DNA of 7,211 bases, from NCBI GenBank assembly GCA_946481355.1, contig CAMLNH010000139.1, positions 1 to 7,211 on the forward strand. Direction: 5' to 3'. This stretch comes from an uncultured Curvibacter sp. (GTDB taxonomy: Bacteria > Pseudomonadota > Gammaproteobacteria > Burkholderiales > Burkholderiaceae). Shown in pieces: positions 1 to 6,597 of this stretch (the stretch's first letter is position 1; every line of letters starts with the position of its first letter). A program made the position numbers and the translations under genes. Below the pieces are notes generated by a model, which ran no database searches, was not told the origin of the DNA, and saw only the letters and a program-made list of their open reading frames with translations.

Positions 1-693
1 CAGCGCGCTGAAGTTCGGCACCAACACGGCAAAGCGGCGGTGCACGCCCCGGGCGGCCAGGTGCTGGTCCAGGTCCAGGCTGCGGCGCGGCTCGTAGACC
101 ACGGTGGCGTGTCCGGCCGCCAGGTAGTCGGCTTCGCTTTGTGGCGCCTCGCGCACGGCCGGGTCGTAGAACACGCGGTAGGGGTCTTCGAACAGGCGCT
201 TCTGCACGATGTCGGCGCCATCGGGTGGGCGCGGGCTGATGATGAGCTGGCACTCATCGTTGCGCAGCATCTCCAGCCGCGGAATGGCCGAGGGAATCAC
301 GCGCAACGTCACACCCGGCGCCTGCGCGCGCAGGCGGGCCGCCAGCGCGGGCAGCAGCAGGTCGCGCTGGAAGTCGTTGGCGGCGATGGTGAGCGTGGTC
401 TGCCAGCGTGCGGGGTCGAAGTCGCCGCTGTGTGCGAAGTGCTGCAGCTGGCGCAGCAGGCTGCGCGCCTCGGCCGCCAGGGCTTCGGCGCGGGCCGTGG
501 GGGCGATGCCGCGCCCGCTTTTCACGAACAGCGGGTCACCGGTGATGGTGCGCAGCTTGTCGAGCAGATGGCTGACGGCGGACTGCGTGACGCCCAGGCG
601 CTGCGCCGCGCCCGTGACCGAGCCGCTGTCCACCACGGCCAGCAGCAGCTGCAGCAGGTGGCCGTCCAGATCCAAATGATCGAATTTGCTCAT
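1..693 (-). CDS. LysR-type transcriptional regulator (partial, C-terminus beyond window)
   Basis: The minus strand is open from 693 through base 1, giving 231 codons with no stop. The protein begins MSKFDHLDLDGHLLQLL. A winged helix-turn-helix typical of LysR regulators lies at about residues 13-68: the segment S-G-S-V-T-G-A-A-Q-R-L at 23-33, a recognition helix TQSAVSHLLDKLR at 36-48, then DPLFVKSGRGIAPTARA at 53-69. From about residue 92 the effector-binding domain starts (TLTIAANDFQRDLLLPAL). LysR proteins are usually about 300 residues, so roughly 70 are missing. An in-frame ATG at 702 would add three residues (MEP); neither start has a strong ribosome binding site, and 693 is taken because GGA lies 5 bases upstream of it. 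By family habit and divergent layout it probably controls the adjacent dioxygenase genes in response to an aromatic acid. That role is inferred; the effector cannot be read from the sequence. Confidence 0.93.
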   Translation of the reverse strand, partial: MSKFDHLDLDGHLLQLLLAVVDSGSVTGAAQRLGVTQSAVSHLLDKLRTITGDPLFVKSGRGIAPTARAEALAAEARSLLRQLQHFAHSGDFDPARWQTTLTIAANDFQRDLLLPALAARLRAQAPGVTLRVIPSAIPRLEMLRNDECQLIISPRPPDGADIVQKRLFEDPYRVFYDPAVREAPQSEADYLAAGHATVVYEPRRSLDLDQHLAARGVHRRFAVLVPNFSAL

Positions 694-702
694 GGGTTCC
701 AT

Positions 703-785
703 CTTGATGGCCCTGTTTATTGCGGTCAATGCTTGCGGAATACTCCCGGCCATACCTTTTGATCCGCATCAAGCAGGAGACCCAT
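703..785. promoter_or_regulatory. Divergent control region between the LysR gene and ligA
   Basis: This gap must hold the promoters of both divergent genes and probably the LysR operator. It shows two perfect short dyads: ATTG-CGGT-CAAT at 719-730 and TTGAT-CCGC-ATCAA at 759-772. TTGCGG occurs twice in direct orientation (720-725 and 733-738, 13 bases apart). The first dyad fits the loose T-N11-A pattern of LysR sites. A weak plus-strand promoter can be drawn as TTTATT (716-721), a 17-base spacer and AATACT (739-744), which would suit an activator-dependent promoter. All of these matches are short, so which repeat is the real operator is uncertain. Confidence 0.4.
775..780 (+). promoter_or_regulatory. 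Ribosome binding site that fixes the ligA start
   Basis: AGGAGA lies 5 bases before the GTG at 786, a near-ideal Shine-Dalgarno match and spacing. It selects that GTG over upstream in-frame starts (TTG 720, ATG 729) and over the ATG at 784, which is in another frame and is followed at once by TGA. Confidence 0.8.
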
Positions 786-1142
786 GTGAACAAGCTGGCA
801 GCAGAGCACCCCATCCCCGGCACCCTCCTTTTCGACGGTGAGCAGGCCCGCAAGGGCTATGCGCTGAACAAGATGTGCTTCTCCTTCAACTCGGCCGAGA
901 ACCGCGAGGCTTTCAAGGCCGACGAGGCCGGCTATATGCAGCGCTACGGCCTCAACGAGGAGCAAACACGGGCCATCCGCGCGCGCGACGTGCTGGGTCT
1001 GCTGGCTGCCGGCGGCAACGTCTATTACCTGGCCAAGTTCGCCGGCATCCTCAAGCTCGACGTGCAGGACCTGGGCGCGCTGCAGACCGGCATGAGCAAG
1101 GAAGAGTTCAAGGCCAAGCTGCGCGCAGCGGCCTTCCAGTAA
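786..1142 (+). CDS. ligA: Class III extradiol dioxygenase small (alpha, LigA-type) subunit
   Basis: This 118-residue protein resembles the alpha subunit of protocatechuate 4,5-dioxygenase (LigA/PmdA). Hallmarks in order are IPGTLLFDG near residue 10, ARKGYALNKMC near 23, AENREAFKADEAGY near 39, an ARDVLGLLAAGGNVYYLAK segment in the middle, and TGMSKEEFKAKL at the end. In the known LigAB enzyme the small subunit is all-helical and covers the active site of LigB, supplying part of the substrate pocket; it carries no iron ligands. The start is GTG with AGGAGA 5 bases upstream. An ATG at 729 would give 137 residues, close to Sphingobium LigA (139), but the extra N-terminus resembles nothing in the family and has no good ribosome binding site. 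The gene lies 20 bases before ligB and is surely cotranscribed with it. The family call is firm; protocatechuate as the substrate is only the default assumption. Confidence 0.9.
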   Translation: MNKLAAEHPIPGTLLFDGEQARKGYALNKMCFSFNSAENREAFKADEAGYMQRYGLNEEQTRAIRARDVLGLLAAGGNVYYLAKFAGILKLDVQDLGALQTGMSKEEFKAKLRAAAFQ

Positions 1143-1162
1143 ATACCGACAGGAACATCACC

Positions 1163-2011
1163 ATGGCCAAACTCATCGGCGGACTCGCCACCTCGCACAT
1201 CCCCTCTATCGGCAACGCGATCGCCAAGGGCCTGCAGCAGGACCCGTACTGGAAGCCCTTCTTCGACGGCTTCCCGCCCATCCGTCAGTGGTTGGAAGAG
1301 CAGAAGCCCGACGTGGCCGTGGTTTTCTACAACGACCACGGGCTGAACTTCTTCCTCGACAAGATGCCGACCTTCGCCGTGGGCGCCGCGGCCGAATACC
1401 GCAACGCCGACGAGGGCTGGGGCATTCCCACGCTGCCGCCGCACCGCGGTCACCCGGAGCTGAGCTGGCACATCATCAACCAGCTGATCGACCAGGAGTT
1501 CGACGTGGTGACCTGCCAGGAAATGCTGGTGGACCATGCCTTCACCGTGCCGCTCAAGCTGTTCTGGCCGCAGGAGGTGTGCCCGGTGCTGACGGTGCCG
1601 ATCTGCATCAACACCGTGCAGTTCCCGCTGCCCAGCGCCAAACGGGTCTATGCGCTGGGCAAGGCCGTGGGTGAGGCCATCCGCAGCTGGAAGAGCGATC
1701 AGAAGGTGGTGGTGCTGGGTACCGGCGGCCTGAGCCACCAGCTCGACGGCGAGCGCGCGGGCTTCATCAACAAGGACTTCGATCAGAAGTTTATGCAGAG
1801 CCTGCAGAGCAACCCCGAGTGGGCCACGCAGTACAGCATCCATGAGCTGGTGGAGAAGACCGGCACGCAAGGTGTGGAGCTGCTGATGTGGCTGGCCATG
1901 CGCGGCGCCTTGAGCACGGGTGGCAGCGGTGTGCGCACGGTGCACAGCAACTACCACATCCCGATCTCCAACACCGCCACCGGTGTGATGGCGCTGGCGC
2001 AGGTGGAGTGA
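1163..2011 (+). CDS. ligB: Class III extradiol dioxygenase large (beta, LigB-type) catalytic subunit
   Basis: This 282-residue protein is the iron(II)-dependent catalytic subunit that opens an aromatic diol ring next to one hydroxyl group, using O2. The residues expected from LigB are all present: His12 (TSHIPSIG) and His59 (FYNDHGLNFF) as metal ligands, Glu239 (GVELLMW) as the third ligand, and His192 (GTGGLSHQL) as the catalytic base. Other family landmarks are PTFAVGAAAEY near 69, DEGWG at 83, GHPEL at 96, DHAFTVPL at 124 and SNTATGVMAL near the C-terminus. Its length is slightly below LigB (302) and close to PmdB. The ATG at 1163 has AGGAA at 1151-1155, 7 bases upstream. With ligA it should form the LigAB heterooligomer in the cytoplasm. 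Protocatechuate is the best guess; gallate or methylated gallates are possible. It ends 6 bases from the convergent end of tolA. Confidence 0.93.
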   Translation: MAKLIGGLATSHIPSIGNAIAKGLQQDPYWKPFFDGFPPIRQWLEEQKPDVAVVFYNDHGLNFFLDKMPTFAVGAAAEYRNADEGWGIPTLPPHRGHPELSWHIINQLIDQEFDVVTCQEMLVDHAFTVPLKLFWPQEVCPVLTVPICINTVQFPLPSAKRVYALGKAVGEAIRSWKSDQKVVVLGTGGLSHQLDGERAGFINKDFDQKFMQSLQSNPEWATQYSIHELVEKTGTQGVELLMWLAMRGALSTGGSGVRTVHSNYHIPISNTATGVMALAQVE

Positions 2012-2031
2012 AAAGCCTCAGTCCTTGGGGC
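2011..2031 (-). terminator. Possible weak intrinsic terminator after tolA
   Basis: Read on the minus strand, GCCCCA and TGAGGC can pair around a five-base loop (stem arms 2026-2031 and 2015-2020) with one C-A mismatch, followed by TTTT (2014-2011). The tolA stop codon lies in the stem and the T-run overlaps the last base of the ligB stop codon. On the plus strand the same stem pairs without mismatch (one G-U) but has no following T-run. The signal is short and imperfect. Confidence 0.25.
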
Positions 2032-2869
2032 GGAAGCTGATGATGAGGGGGGACGGCACCAGACCGTCCACATCGCGCGGCAGGCTCTCGGTCTTGTCGA
2101 TGGCCTTGAGCACGGCTTCGTCCCAGTTCTTGTGGCCGCTGCTCTTGATCAGCTTGCGACCCACGATGGTGCCGTCGGGTGAGGTGCGAACCTCGACCTC
2201 GGCGCTGGGGTTGCTGGCCAGCTCGTCGGGAAACACGATGTTCGGTTTGATGCGTGCCCGGATGCGCCCGGCATAGCTGGAGGAGGGGCCGGCGGATCGC
2301 ACGGCATCACCCTTGTCCGTGGGCTTGCCGGTGGCGTTGGCCAGCCCGGCCATGCGCTTGATGTTCTCCTGCCGCAGCTTCTCGCGCAGCTCCGCCTCCT
2401 GCTGCTCCTTGCGCTTGGCTTCGAGTTCCTTCTTGCGCTTTTCCTCGGCGAGCTTCTTCTCGCGCTCCTGCCGCTCACGTTCCAGCTTCTCCTGCCGCTC
2501 TCGTTCCAGGCGCTGTTTCTCGCGGCGCTCCTGCTCAGCCTTTTCCCTGGCCTCACGCTCGCGCTCGCGCTGCAGGGCGATCTCGGCCTCGCTCGGCCCG
2601 GGATCGGCCACCTTGGGGGGGGCCGGCGGCGGCGGGGCTGGCTGCTCAGGCTTGGGTTCCGGTTCGACGAGTTTGGGCGCAGCCTGTTGCGGCACGGCGG
2701 ACCAGAGCTCGGCTTCGACCGAGAGGCTGGTGTCGCTGCGGCGCCAGCTCACGCCCCAGGTCAGCGCGGCCAGCAGCAGACCATGGACCAGCAGGGCCAG
2801 GCCGTAGGAACGCAGCAGGCCCTGGCGCGGCTGCAGGGGCTGGAATTCGAAGCGGCTGCTGGCTTCCAC
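2018..2869 (-). CDS. tolA: TolA, inner-membrane-anchored linker of the Tol-Pal system
   Basis: This 283-residue protein has the classical three-part TolA layout. One transmembrane helix lies at about residues 22-42, after a short cytoplasmic tail. A proline-rich hinge (about 68-92, with PAPPPPAPPK) follows, then a long Glu/Arg/Lys/Gln-rich helix (about 95-176) that would span the periplasm. A compact C-terminal domain occupies about 199-283 (YAGRIRARIKPNIVFP, then EVRTSPDGTIVGRKL and SGHKNWDEAVLKAI). TolA takes energy from TolQR and reaches TolB/Pal at the outer membrane, supporting envelope integrity and constriction during division. His29 in the membrane helix matches the His of the SxxxH motif, but the Ser position is Ala25. 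The start is GTG, 21 bases after the tolR stop, with GGGGA 11 bases upstream; no good ATG competes. The long helix is poorly conserved in sequence, so identity rests on layout, C-terminal domain and neighbours. Confidence 0.93.
   Translation of the reverse strand: MEASSRFEFQPLQPRQGLLRSYGLALLVHGLLLAALTWGVSWRRSDTSLSVEAELWSAVPQQAAPKLVEPEPKPEQPAPPPPAPPKVADPGPSEAEIALQREREREAREKAEQERREKQRLERERQEKLERERQEREKKLAEEKRKKELEAKRKEQQEAELREKLRQENIKRMAGLANATGKPTDKGDAVRSAGPSSSYAGRIRARIKPNIVFPDELASNPSAEVEVRTSPDGTIVGRKLIKSSGHKNWDEAVLKAIDKTESLPRDVDGLVPSPLIISFRPKD
2465..2509 (-). repeat. 24-base tandem repeat inside tolA
   Basis: Two copies of a 21-base stretch (2465-2485 and 2489-2509) differ at one base and are spaced 24 bases apart. 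They encode consecutive LERERQE units in the TolA coiled helix. The register is a multiple of three, so copy-number change would lengthen or shorten the helix by 8 residues without breaking the frame. Confidence 0.75.
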
Positions 2870-2890
2870 GGTGCGTTCGGTCCCCGGTCC

Positions 2891-3319
<429 letters not shown>

Positions 3320-3329
3320 GGTTTTCCCC

Positions 3330-4031
3330 TCAGTGCACCGAGGCCGGCGTGGCCGGATGGGTGCCGATATTGCGCTGCAGGATGTTGGAGAACTCCTCGA
3401 TGAAGGTCTCCAGCACGATGGACACGCGGTCGATGTCGCGCGCGAAGCGGTTGTAGGCCACGACAGCGGGGATGGCGGCGAACAGGCCGATGGCCGTGGC
3501 GACGAGGGCTTCGGCAATGCCAGGGGCCACCGACGCCAGTGTCACCTGCTGCAACGAGGCCAGGCCGGTGAAGGCGTGCATGATGCCCCAGACCGTGCCG
3601 AACAGGCCCACATAGGGCGAGACAGAGCCCACCGAAGCCAGGAAGGAGAGGTTGGTCTCCACCACGTCCATCTCGCGCTGAAAGCTCGCGCGCATGGCGC
3701 GGCGCGCGCCGTCGAGCAGGGTTCCGGCATCAGTGATGCGTCGCTCGCGCAGCTTCTGGTATTCCCGCAGGCCGGCCACGAAGATGCGCTCCATGGGGCC
3801 GCCGGCGTGCGCTTTCTGCGCAGCCTGGGCATAGAGGGTGTTGAGGTTGGCGCCGGACCAGAAGTCGCGCTCGAACTTCTCGTTGAGTTCACGCACGCGC
3901 TTGAGTCCGAAGAGCTTGCTGAAGATGGCGGCCCAGCTGGCAATGGACACGATCACCAGCAGCAGCATGACGGCCTGCACGACGAAGCTGGCGTGCAACA
4001 CGAGTTGGACGATGGAAAGGTCTTGGCTCAT
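3330..4031 (-). CDS. tolQ: TolQ (MotA/TolQ/ExbB family), proton-channel subunit of Tol-Pal
   Basis: This 233-residue protein has three hydrophobic segments: about residues 14-38, 128-155 (LSFLASVGSVSPYVGLFGTV then WGIMHAF) and 168-193 (SVAPGIAEALVATAIGLFAA). A charged cytoplasmic loop separates the first two. The channel threonines Thr146 (LFGTVWG) and Thr179 (LVATAIG) correspond to Thr145 and Thr178 of E. coli TolQ. TolQ pentamers surround a TolR dimer and convert the proton gradient into motion that drives TolA. The ATG at 4031 overlaps the ybgC stop as ATGA, so translation is probably coupled; GGAAG lies 7 bases upstream inside ybgC. Length and motifs are normal for the family. The sequence runs straight on into tolR and tolA. 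Confidence 0.96.
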   Translation of the reverse strand: MSQDLSIVQLVLHASFVVQAVMLLLVIVSIASWAAIFSKLFGLKRVRELNEKFERDFWSGANLNTLYAQAAQKAHAGGPMERIFVAGLREYQKLRERRITDAGTLLDGARRAMRASFQREMDVVETNLSFLASVGSVSPYVGLFGTVWGIMHAFTGLASLQQVTLASVAPGIAEALVATAIGLFAAIPAVVAYNRFARDIDRVSIVLETFIEEFSNILQRNIGTHPATPASVH

Positions 4032-4432
4032 CGAAGGACTTCCAGAATATTCGAGGGAATTCTTTCAGGTTTCATGCTGGCTGCGGACACCCAGCCGATG
4101 CGAATGCTGCCTTCGCACAACAGTTCAGGCTCGCTGCTCGTCTTGCGCCAAGCCTGCTGGGCGATTGTGATCGATGCACGGCCACTGTCCTGAAGCTTTG
4201 CTGTAACCAATAGTTCGTCGTCGAGACGGGCCGGGCGATGGTATTTGACGGCGGTCTCGCTGACCACGAACATGCCGCCCGTAGATTCACGCAGGGCCTG
4301 CTGGCCCACACCCAGCGAGCGCAGCCATTCGGTACGCGCACGCTCGAAAAACTTGAGGTAGTTGGCGTAGAAGACGATGCCGCCAGCATCGGTGTCTTCC
4401 CAGTAGACGCGGATCGGCAGTTCGTAGGCCAT
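4028..4432 (-). CDS. ybgC: YbgC-type acyl-CoA thioesterase (hotdog fold) of the Tol-Pal cluster
   Basis: This 134-residue single-domain hotdog protein carries the YbgC signature VYWEDTDAGGIVFYANYLKF followed by FERARTEWL. Asp15 corresponds to the catalytic Asp18 of E. coli YbgC, which has the same length. The position of the active-site-region His of E. coli (YHASY) is Tyr here (FYANY). YbgC proteins hydrolyse acyl-CoA or acyl-carrier thioesters in the cytoplasm; the reason for their linkage to tol genes is unclear. The start is uncertain: ATG at 4432, chosen for family length, or TTG at 4441, which adds MNL and overlaps the aminotransferase stop as TTGA. Neither has a convincing ribosome binding site, so coupling to upstream translation is likely. 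Hand-counted GC over 4021-4440 is about 58 percent, lower than neighbouring genes. It overlaps tolQ by 4 bases. Confidence 0.92.
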   Translation of the reverse strand: MAYELPIRVYWEDTDAGGIVFYANYLKFFERARTEWLRSLGVGQQALRESTGGMFVVSETAVKYHRPARLDDELLVTAKLQDSGRASITIAQQAWRKTSSEPELLCEGSIRIGWVSAASMKPERIPSNILEVLR

Positions 4433-4437
4433 CAGGT

Positions 4438-5622
4438 TCAACTCAGCAGTTTGTGCAGCCGCTCCACTGCGGCCTGCAGCTGAGGCAGGGCGCTGGCCGT
4501 GGAGAAGCGGATGTAGCGCGCAGTGTCGGCGTTGCCGAAGTCGCGGCCCGGGGTGACGGCCACGTGGGCGCGTTCCATGAGGGCAAAACTCAGTTCCCAG
4601 CTGTCTTGCACGCCGAGTTTCTGGCAGGCTTCGGTGCAGTCAGCCCAGGCGTAGAAGGCGCCGTCGGGCATGACGGGAACCTTGAGACCCAGCGCGTTCA
4701 GCGCCGGAATGAAGTAGTCGCGCCGGGCCCGGAACTCGGCGCGGCGGCGCTCGTACTCGGCCAGGCTTTCGGCCTCGAAGCAGGCCAGGGCGGCATGCTG
4801 GGCGAGGGTGCTGGGGCAGATGTAGAGGTTTTGCGCCAGGCGCTCGACCACGGGCACCAGGGCCGGCGGGAGCACCAGCCAGCCCAGGCGCCAGCCCGTC
4901 ATGCTGAAGTATTTGCTGAAACTGTTGATCGAGATGACGCTCTCGTCGATGGCCAGCGCGCTCTGGCCGTAGCGCTCGTCGTAGCTCAGACCGAGGTAGA
5001 TCTCATCGACCAGTGTGATGCCGTCGTGCTCTTTTACCACCGCATGGATGCGGCGCAGCTCGGCGGGGTCGATGGAGGTGCCCGTGGGATTGGAGGGCGA
5101 GGCCAGCAGCACGCCGCGGGTCTGCGGCCCCCAATTGGCGCCGACCTGCTCGGTGCTGAGCTGGAAGCGCTGTTCGGGACCGCAGGGGATGAGCCGCGCC
5201 GTGCCCTCCGCGGCGCTCACGAAATGCCGGTTGCAGGGGTAGCTCGGGTCCGGCATGAGGATCTCGTCACCCGCCTCGATCAGGGCCAGGCAGGCCAGCT
5301 GCAGCGCGGCCGAGGCGCCGGCAGTGACGACGATGCGCCCGGGCGCGATGTCCAGGCCATGGCGCTGCCCGTACCAGGCGCTGATGCGCTCGCGCAGGGC
5401 AGGCAGGCCCGTGGCGTCCGTGTACTGGCTGCGGCCCGCGCGCACGGCGCGTTCGGCGGCAGCCTGCACCAGCGGCGGGGCGGTGAAGTCCGGCTCGCCG
5501 ATGTTGAGAAAGATCATGGGCTCGCGGCCCTGCGCCGCCTCACGCGCCAGCGCCGAGGCGGCTTTGGCCACCTCCATCACGTAGAAGGGTTCGATCTTCT
5601 GCGCGCGGGCTGCGATTCTCAT
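4438..5622 (-). CDS. Pyridoxal phosphate-dependent aminotransferase, class I/II (fold type I)
   Basis: This 394-residue protein has every landmark of an aspartate-aminotransferase-fold enzyme: NIGEPDF near 40, the substrate-loop segment SQYTDATGLPALRERI at 65-80, TAGASAAL at 100-107, Asn178 in SPSNPTG, Asp206 and Tyr209 in LVDEIY (contacts to the cofactor ring), the PLP-binding Lys237 in NSFSKYFSMTGWRLG with phosphate-binding Arg245, and Arg372 in RYIRFSTA, the usual contact for the substrate carboxylate. It should transfer amino groups between an amino acid and a 2-oxo acid in the cytoplasm. The substrate cannot be told from sequence: aspartate, alanine/valine-type or aromatic amino acids are all possible. 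The ATG at 5622 follows the nusB stop by 9 bases without a clear ribosome binding site, suggesting coupled translation; Met16 is an alternative but would remove residues usual for the N-terminal arm. Confidence 0.93.
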   Translation of the reverse strand: MRIAARAQKIEPFYVMEVAKAASALAREAAQGREPMIFLNIGEPDFTAPPLVQAAAERAVRAGRSQYTDATGLPALRERISAWYGQRHGLDIAPGRIVVTAGASAALQLACLALIEAGDEILMPDPSYPCNRHFVSAAEGTARLIPCGPEQRFQLSTEQVGANWGPQTRGVLLASPSNPTGTSIDPAELRRIHAVVKEHDGITLVDEIYLGLSYDERYGQSALAIDESVISINSFSKYFSMTGWRLGWLVLPPALVPVVERLAQNLYICPSTLAQHAALACFEAESLAEYERRRAEFRARRDYFIPALNALGLKVPVMPDGAFYAWADCTEACQKLGVQDSWELSFALMERAHVAVTPGRDFGNADTARYIRFSTASALPQLQAAVERLHKLLS

Positions 5623-5631
5623 GCTGCGCGT

Positions 5632-6114
5632 TCAGCGGGCCTTGCCGGCCGCGCGATCGGCTTCGACCTCGGCCGTGCGCAGCGTGGGTGCCAGACCACC
5701 GAGCACGCCGTTGACGTACTTGTGGCCGTCGGTACCGCCGAAGGACTTGGCGAGCTCGATGTACTCGTTGAGCACCACGCGCCAGGGCACGTCCAGGCAG
5801 TGCTGGAGCTCATAGGCCCCCATCCACATCACGGCACGCTCGATGGGCGAGAGCTCGGCGAGCTTGCGGTCCAGCAACGGGGTGATCAGGCGGTCGAGCG
5901 CCTCGGCCTCGGCCACACAGCCGTGCAGCAGGGCGTCGTAATGCGCAGCATCGGCCTTGTTGAAGCCGCTGAGGTCACGCGTGAAGGCGTCGATGGCGGT
6001 GGTTTCGTTGCGACCCACGAGGTGCTGGTACAGGGCCTGCAGCGCGAATTCGCGCGCGCGGCTGCGCCCCGACTTGGCTGCGGACTTGCGGGGAGCGGCA
6101 GGGGCTGTGCTCAT
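5632..6114 (-). CDS. nusB: NusB, transcription antitermination factor
   Basis: This 160-residue, mostly helical protein matches Nus[15 protein letters not shown] at 17-30 is the conserved N-terminal helix with its arginine-rich RNA-binding patch. A central [16 protein letters not shown] is followed by [17 protein letters not shown], and [13 protein letters not shown] lies near the C-terminus. NusB binds NusE (ribosomal protein S10) and boxA RNA and supports antitermination on rRNA operons. It is about 20 residues longer than E. coli NusB (139), mainly through an Ala/Pro/Lys-rich N-terminal tail of about 16 residues and a charged C-terminal tail. The ATG at 6114 overlaps the ribH stop as ATGA. 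The ribH-nusB pairing is very common in bacteria and supports the assignment. Confidence 0.96.
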   Translation of the reverse strand: MSTAPAAPRKSAAKSGRSRAREFALQALYQHLVGRNETTAIDAFTRDLSGFNKADAAHYDALLHGCVAEAEALDRLITPLLDRKLAELSPIERAVMWMGAYELQHCLDVPWRVVLNEYIELAKSFGGTDGHKYVNGVLGGLAPTLRTAEVEADRAAGKAR

Positions 6115-6587
6115 GCAATGTCGTCCAGCAGATTGGCCATTTCCACGGCCACGCGGGCGGCGTCGCGGCCCTTGTCGGTCTGGCGTGCTTCGGCCTGCGC
6201 CAGGGTCTCGACGGTGAGGATGGCATTGGCGATCGGGGTCTGGTAGTCCAGCGAGACGCGCGTGACGCCGGCGCCCGATTCATTGGCGACCAGCTCGAAG
6301 TGGTAGGTTTCGCCGCGGATGATGCAGCCCAGGGCAATCAACGCATCGTAGTTGTTCTTCTCGGCCAGGGCTTGCAGGGCCAGCGGCACCTCGAGCGCGC
6401 CGGGGACCATGACGTGGTCGATGTTCTTGGTCTGCACGCCGAGCGCGGCGAGCTCGGCGCGACAGGCCTGGGCCAGGGCGTTGGTGATGGCCTCGTTGAA
6501 GCGGGCCTGCACGATGCCGATGACGAGCTTGCTGCCGTCGAGCTTTGCATGGCCGGGTTCGAGATTGCCTTTGTCGGCGCCAAACAT
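6111..6587 (-). CDS. ribH: 6,7-dimethyl-8-ribityllumazine synthase
   Basis: This 158-residue enzyme condenses 5-amino-6-ribitylaminouracil with 3,4-dihydroxy-2-butanone 4-phosphate to give the lumazine precursor of riboflavin. Visible motifs are [14 protein letters not shown] at 22-35 (the aromatic Phe30 and Asn31 at the pyrimidine site), [10 protein letters not shown] at 61-70, [16 protein letters not shown] at 85-100 with His96 matching the catalytic His of the family, [12 protein letters not shown] after it, and a C-terminal [11 protein letters not shown] segment where the phosphate-binding basic residue lies. Such enzymes assemble into pentamers or 60-subunit capsids in the cytoplasm. The ATG at 6587 has AAAGGA 6 bases upstream, and this site overlaps the stop codon of the preceding gene, which lies 10 bases away and encodes the enzyme supplying one of the two substrates. 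Confidence 0.97.
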   Translation of the reverse strand: MFGADKGNLEPGHAKLDGSKLVIGIVQARFNEAITNALAQACRAELAALGVQTKNIDHVMVPGALEVPLALQALAEKNNYDALIALGCIIRGETYHFELVANESGAGVTRVSLDYQTPIANAILTVETLAQAEARQTDKGRDAARVAVEMANLLDDIA

Positions 6588-6597
6588 GGTGGGTCCT

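Noticed and set aside
720..785. Longer ligA from TTG 720 or ATG 729
   Set aside because: The added residues do not resemble LigA proteins, overlap the likely operator, and lack a ribosome binding site, whereas AGGAGA precedes GTG 786.
875..1162. N-terminal extension of ligB into ligA, which could suggest a fused dioxygenase
   Set aside because: The upstream part is in a different frame from ligA. The ATG at 1163 with AGGAA 7 bases upstream starts the family N-terminus MAKLIGGLATSHIPS.
1025..1957. 310-codon minus-strand open frame opposite ligA/ligB
   Set aside because: It is antisense to a dioxygenase gene with an intact active site, is His/Leu/Ala-rich, and has no plausible start context.
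2610..2640. G/C-rich run that might form a quadruplex or hairpin
   Set aside because: It encodes the proline-rich hinge of TolA (PAPPPPAPPK); repeated CCN codons explain the pattern.
3320..3517. N-terminal extension of tolR into tolQ
   Set aside because: The extension is an out-of-frame reading of tolQ. The ATG at 3319 has a ribosome binding site and gives normal TolR length.
4453..6246. 597-codon plus-strand open frame
   Set aside because: It lies antisense to the aminotransferase, nusB and ribH genes, all with clear family motifs. Its translation is low-complexity Gly/Ala/Arg/His-rich sequence typical of the reverse strand of GC-rich genes.
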